Below are positions 43,053-46,068 of a stretch of DNA of 46,068 nucleotides, piece after piece. The DNA is from Cryomorphaceae bacterium (GTDB lineage: Bacteria; Bacteroidota; Bacteroidia; Flavobacteriales; Crocinitomicaceae). The stretch covers positions 1 to 46,068 of the forward strand of contig JAJTDX010000013.1 in the NCBI GenBank assembly GCA_021298235.1. Direction: 5' to 3'. The stretch's first letter is position 1. Every line of letters begins with the position of its first letter. The translations under genes and the position numbers were made by a program. The notes below the pieces were generated by a model. The model made no database searches and was not told the DNA's origin. It saw only the letters and a list, made by a program, of their open reading frames with translations.

Positions 43053-46000
43053 TTAATCGATACGAACGACCTCTAATCGACGCATGATTTCTTGATCGCT
43101 GCCAAGCAGGCGTATCGTATAGCTTCCTGAGGTTAATTCACGAAGGTCTAACTTAAGGTTATCCGAATTTACAGTCCAAACAGCAATCTCTCGACCTGTA
43201 GCATCGTAAATCGTAACTGTTTTAAAGGACTCTAGACTACTGCCGGAAATCGTCAGCAAATCTGTTGCCGGGTTCGGGTAGAGCATAAGTTCTTCTGTAC
43301 CTTGCTCGATGACTGATGCACACGCATCAACTGTGATATTGGCAGTTGCTGAACCTGTGCACCCATTTTGGGTAAAGCTATATGTCACAGGGAAGGTTCC
43401 TGTTCCAGCTACTGATGGATCAAACGTTCCACCAGATACACCTGTGCCTGTGTACACACCACCAGCAGGTGAACCACCCGTTAATGTCACAGGAGCCCAG
43501 TTCTCACAAACACTGCTCAATGGTGCCTGCGTTGGTGCTGGGGTTTGACTTACCACAATGGTAAATGTTTGCGGAGTACCAACACATCCGTTTAGATCAG
43601 GAGTTACTGTAATAGTCGAGATCCCTGAATTTGCAGGAGTGAATGCATTGATATTACCGGTTCCACTTGCTGCAAGGCCAATACCCGTATTGTCATTAAT
43701 CCATGAATAGGACGAAGATGTGCTCGATCCGGAAAAGACAATAACCTGTGTTGATGTTCCCGTACAATAATTCTGTGACCCAGGATTGGTAACGGTTGGA
43801 GTTGCATTTACAGTTGCAACAACTGCAATACGTGGCGAGGTACAACCACCCGATGTAGTTTCTACATAATAGGTTGTAGTGGCAGAGAGAACTGGCGTTG
43901 TAAAGTTATTCCCCGTTCCTACTGCTGTTCCACCCGTTGGCACTGTGTACCATGTTGCCGTTCCTGCTGAAGTAGAAGCGGTAAGAACAACTGTTCCGGA
44001 TCCACAAACACTTCCCGGTGTTGTGCTAACAACAGAAGGCGTGGCATTCACCGTCATGACAAAGTTTTGAGGCGTTCCTGCACATCCGTTGAGAGCAGGT
44101 GTCACCACAATAGTCGCAGTTCCTGCAGTAGCCGGAGCGAATGAAGTAATGTTACCCGTACCCGTTGCCGCAAGCCCAATCCCTGTATTGCTATTTGTCC
44201 AGCTGTACGTGGACGATGGATTCGAACCGCTGAAAACAATCGGTTGGGTTGCAGTTCCTGTGCAATACGTCTGCGAACCCGGATTCGTCATGGTTGGCGC
44301 TGTATTCACAGTTGCTACCACTGGAACTCTTGTGGACGTGCAACCAGAAGCCGTTGTTTCTACATAATAAGTTGTAGTAGCAGATAGAACCGGTGTCGTA
44401 TAATTGTTTCCAGTCCCAACTGTTGTCCCTCCTGAAGGAACTGTATACCAGGTCGCCGTTCCGGCAGATGGAGTGGCACCCAAAGAAACCGTACCCGATC
44501 CACAAATGTTACCTGGCGTAGTGCTGGTAATGCTCGGTGAAGCATTTACCGTAATCGTTGCACTTGTGGTTCCGGTACAACCAGATTGGGTAACGCTGTA
44601 AGTAATAACTGTGTTACCTGTTCCAGCGACAGCGGGATCGAATATACCGCTACTTACACCTGTTCCTGAATAGGTTCCGCCTGCAGGTGAACCCCCCGTC
44701 AATGTCATCGGAATACTGGATGAACAGACCGCGCTAAATGGAGTCTGCGTCACCACAGGATTCGGATTGACAACGATTGTTTGTGTAGTGGTATTTGAAC
44801 CATTTGAATTTGTTGCAACCAACGTAACCGTATACGTTCCCGCCGTAGCCCAAGTAACCGTTGGGTTTTGGGCAGTACTTGTTGCCGGAGATCCACTTGG
44901 GAATGTCCAGCTGTACGACGTCGGGTTACCGGTGGAAGTATTGTTAAACGTAACTACCTGTCCGGCACACGTACTACCACTCGCGGACGACGTGAAGCTG
45001 GCTGTAGGAGCCGTAGGAGCTGAAACTCCAGTTATATTAATGTTATCCACGTAAAGAGCATTTCCATAACCGGCGATATTTCTAAAGGCAAGTATAACTC
45101 CATTCTGACCAATGTACGTGGTAAGGTCTATCGTTTCGGTGCGCCATTGAGTAGCTGTTGGAAGGAAAATGGTCGTTTGGGCATTGGCTGTGGGTAAGTT
45201 GGTCGTGCCAATAGTGGAGCCTGATTTGCTGTAAACAGTATTCCAAGTGGTACCGCAATCCGTTGAAATTCCAACTTCCAATCCGTCCACGTAGGTCGCA
45301 TTGTATGCTGCATAAGCCACGCTGAAGGTCAATTGTGCACTAGATAACCCAGTAAAATTCAGCTTAGGTGTGCGCATTTCGTCAGAGTTTCCGATGTCAT
45401 TCACGTTGAAATTATCAAACCACATGGAATTTCCTGCAGTCGGTGTAACACCGTACGTTGCACTTCTTCTCCAAGTAGTATCCCCAAGATTTTCATTGAT
45501 GATGGTCCAACCGGTTGGTGGGAAGGTGGTTCCTGAGAAGCCTTCTGTTAATGGAAGTGCTTGTCCAGAGACAGGTGTTACGGTAATGTATCCAACTGAT
45601 GTTTGCGTATTTGAACCACTGGCATTCGTTGCGGTAAGTTCTACAGTATAGGTTCCCGCAGTATTGTATGTTACTACAGGATTGGTTGCCGTAGATGTTG
45701 CCGGGGTACCTCCCTGAAAAGTCCATGAATACGACGTAGGTACTCCAGATGATGTGTTGGTAAAAGAAACTGCTGAACCTTCACAAACAGTAGTTGCATT
45801 TGCTTCAAAACTTGCTGTCGGTAAAGATGGAACTGCAGAATATAAGTCGCTGTCCCATGTTCCACGACCATAGGTCGCAGCTCTTAGTCTTCCTGTTGCG
45901 TAATAGATTTCTAAGTCTGTTACAGCACAATTCGGCAGCCCGCTACTGAAATCAATCCAAGTATTGGTTCCGTTGTCTCTGTAAAAAACGCCCAAATCCG

Positions 46001-46068
46001 TTCCAATGTATACTCCATCTCCACCTGCTGCACCGTTTTGATACACAATGCAATTCATGGGGATGTTG
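43053..46068 (-). CDS. PKD / choice-of-anchor J / Ig-like T9SS type A cargo (N-terminus outside window)
   Basis: The frame is open to the right edge, so the ATG at 46058 is internal and the true start lies outside. Over 1000 residues are seen. The first 70 (IDFSSGLPNCAVTDLEIYY ... RLRAATYGRGTWDSDLY) look like the last blade of a sialidase/VPS10-like propeller. Then PKD (SYSWTFQGGTPATS), a choice-of-anchor J / MAM-like domain (LPLTEGFSGTTFPPTGWTII ... ALYVDNINITG, DNA about 45560-45020), and a second PKD (SYSWTFPSGSPATS). Ig-like repeats follow in the order A-B-B'-A'. The end (LMLYPNPATDLLTISGSS ... SYTIRLLGSDQEIMRRLEVV) is a type A (Por) sorting domain. T9SS export is well supported; if the propeller part is enzymatic, that lies outside the window. 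Confidence 0.92.
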   Translation of the reverse strand, partial: NIPMNCIVYQNGAAGGDGVYIGTDLGVFYRDNGTNTWIDFSSGLPNCAVTDLEIYYATGRLRAATYGRGTWDSDLYSAVPSLPTASFEANATTVCEGSAVSFTNTSSGVPTSYSWTFQGGTPATSTATNPVVTYNTAGTYTVELTATNASGSNTQTSVGYITVTPVSGQALPLTEGFSGTTFPPTGWTIINENLGDTTWRRSATYGVTPTAGNSMWFDNFNVNDIGNSDEMRTPKLNFTGLSSAQLTFSVAYAAYNATYVDGLEVGISTDCGTTWNTVYSKSGSTIGTTNLPTANAQTTIFLPTATQWRTETIDLTTYIGQNGVILAFRNIAGYGNALYVDNINITGVSAPTAPTASFTSSASGSTCAGQVVTFNNTSTGNPTSYSWTFPSGSPATSTAQNPTVTWATAGTYTVTLVATNSNGSNTTTQTIVVNPNPVVTQTPFSAVCSSSIPMTLTGGSPAGGTYSGTGVSSGIFDPAVAGTGNTVITYSVTQSGCTGTTSATITVNASPSITSTTPGNICGSGTVSLGATPSAGTATWYTVPSGGTTVGTGNNYTTPVLSATTTYYVETTASGCTSTRVPVVATVNTAPTMTNPGSQTYCTGTATQPIVFSGSNPSSTYSWTNSNTGIGLAATGTGNITSFAPATAGTATIVVTPALNGCAGTPQNFVMTVNATPSVVSTTPGSVCGSGTVVLTASTSAGTATWYTVPTGGTAVGTGNNFTTPVLSATTTYYVETTSGGCTSPRIAVVATVNATPTVTNPGSQNYCTGTSTQVIVFSGSSTSSSYSWINDNTGIGLAASGTGNINAFTPANSGISTITVTPDLNGCVGTPQTFTIVVSQTPAPTQAPLSSVCENWAPVTLTGGSPAGGVYTGTGVSGGTFDPSVAGTGTFPVTYSFTQNGCTGSATANITVDACASVIEQGTEELMLYPNPATDLLTISGSSLESFKTVTIYDATGREIAVWTVNSDNLKLDLRELTSGSYTIRLLGSDQEIMRRLEVVRID
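43325..44765 (-). repeat. Mirror-ordered protein repeats A-B-B'-A' in the right-edge cargo
   Basis: B (about 44050-44535) and B' (about 43560-44049) are about 160 residues each and share CGSGTV, SAGTATWYTVP, VGTGNN, TTPVLSATTTYYVETT, YCTGT and NTGIGLAA. A (about 44540-44765) and A' (about 43325-43550) share LTGGSPAGG, YSGTGVS/YTGTGVS, FDP-VAGTG and TYS-TQ-GCTG. Copies differ at DNA level. Confidence 0.85.

Overview
The window is chromosomal DNA from a Bacteroidota bacterium, most likely of the Flavobacteriales / Crocinitomicaceae type. Four things point there: many very large secreted proteins with type IX secretion (T9SS) type A or B sorting domains, a PorP/SprF protein, gene orders seen in Flavobacteria (uppS-bamA-ompH-ompH-murI; panC next to a GT5-like gene, a DUF4270 lipoprotein gene and glmS), and -7 promoter boxes of the Bacteroidota form TAnnTTTG instead of Shine-Dalgarno-led starts. 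No rRNA, tRNA, CRISPR array, insertion sequence or prophage is visible.

Layout. 1-1826: N-terminal part of a secreted lamin-tail-domain protein, running off the left edge. 1902-7201 (minus): envelope block uppS, bamA, two ompH/skp genes, a terminator, then murI. 7317-9127 (minus): atpD-atpC. 9250-10841 (minus): rbfA and a LolC/E-type permease. 10900-12744 (plus): MsbA-like ABC exporter. 12860-18772: two T9SS cargo proteins, an atypical SDR and 3-hydroxyanthranilate dioxygenase. 18790-22683 (minus): 1297-residue type B cargo. 22857-27116 (plus): PurF-like amidotransferase, orphan histidine kinase, gpmI. 27251-32623 (plus): SprB-repeat cargo plus SprF-like partner. 32666-35445 (minus): panC, panD, a flippase-like membrane protein, rfaE2. 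35537-39508 (plus): GT5-like protein, DUF4270 lipoprotein, glmS. 39581-42938 (minus): a run of small accessory genes including an ADP-ribosylglycohydrolase and a YspA-type SLOG protein. 43053-46068 (minus): C-terminal part of a PKD/Ig-like type A cargo running off the right edge.

How it fits together. Much of the window serves the cell envelope: lipid carrier (UppS), outer-membrane assembly (BamA, Skp-like chaperones), lipoprotein release (LolC/E type), lipid A or glycolipid export (ABC), peptidoglycan precursors (MurI, GlmS), heptose activation (RfaE2), and large T9SS-exported surface proteins.

Most notable observation: bamA, normally essential, is interrupted by one in-frame amber codon (5112-5114) exactly between the POTRA region and the barrel, with the rest of the barrel intact. 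Four other genes here end in TAG at their natural C-termini, so TAG is a normal stop. A second envelope gene, the LolC/E permease, has no ATG/GTG/TTG where its N-terminus should begin. These may be sequencing errors, strain lesions or real recoding; they can be tested. The 39.6-42.9 kb island is the best place to look for an undescribed small system, but the evidence for a joint function is only proximity.
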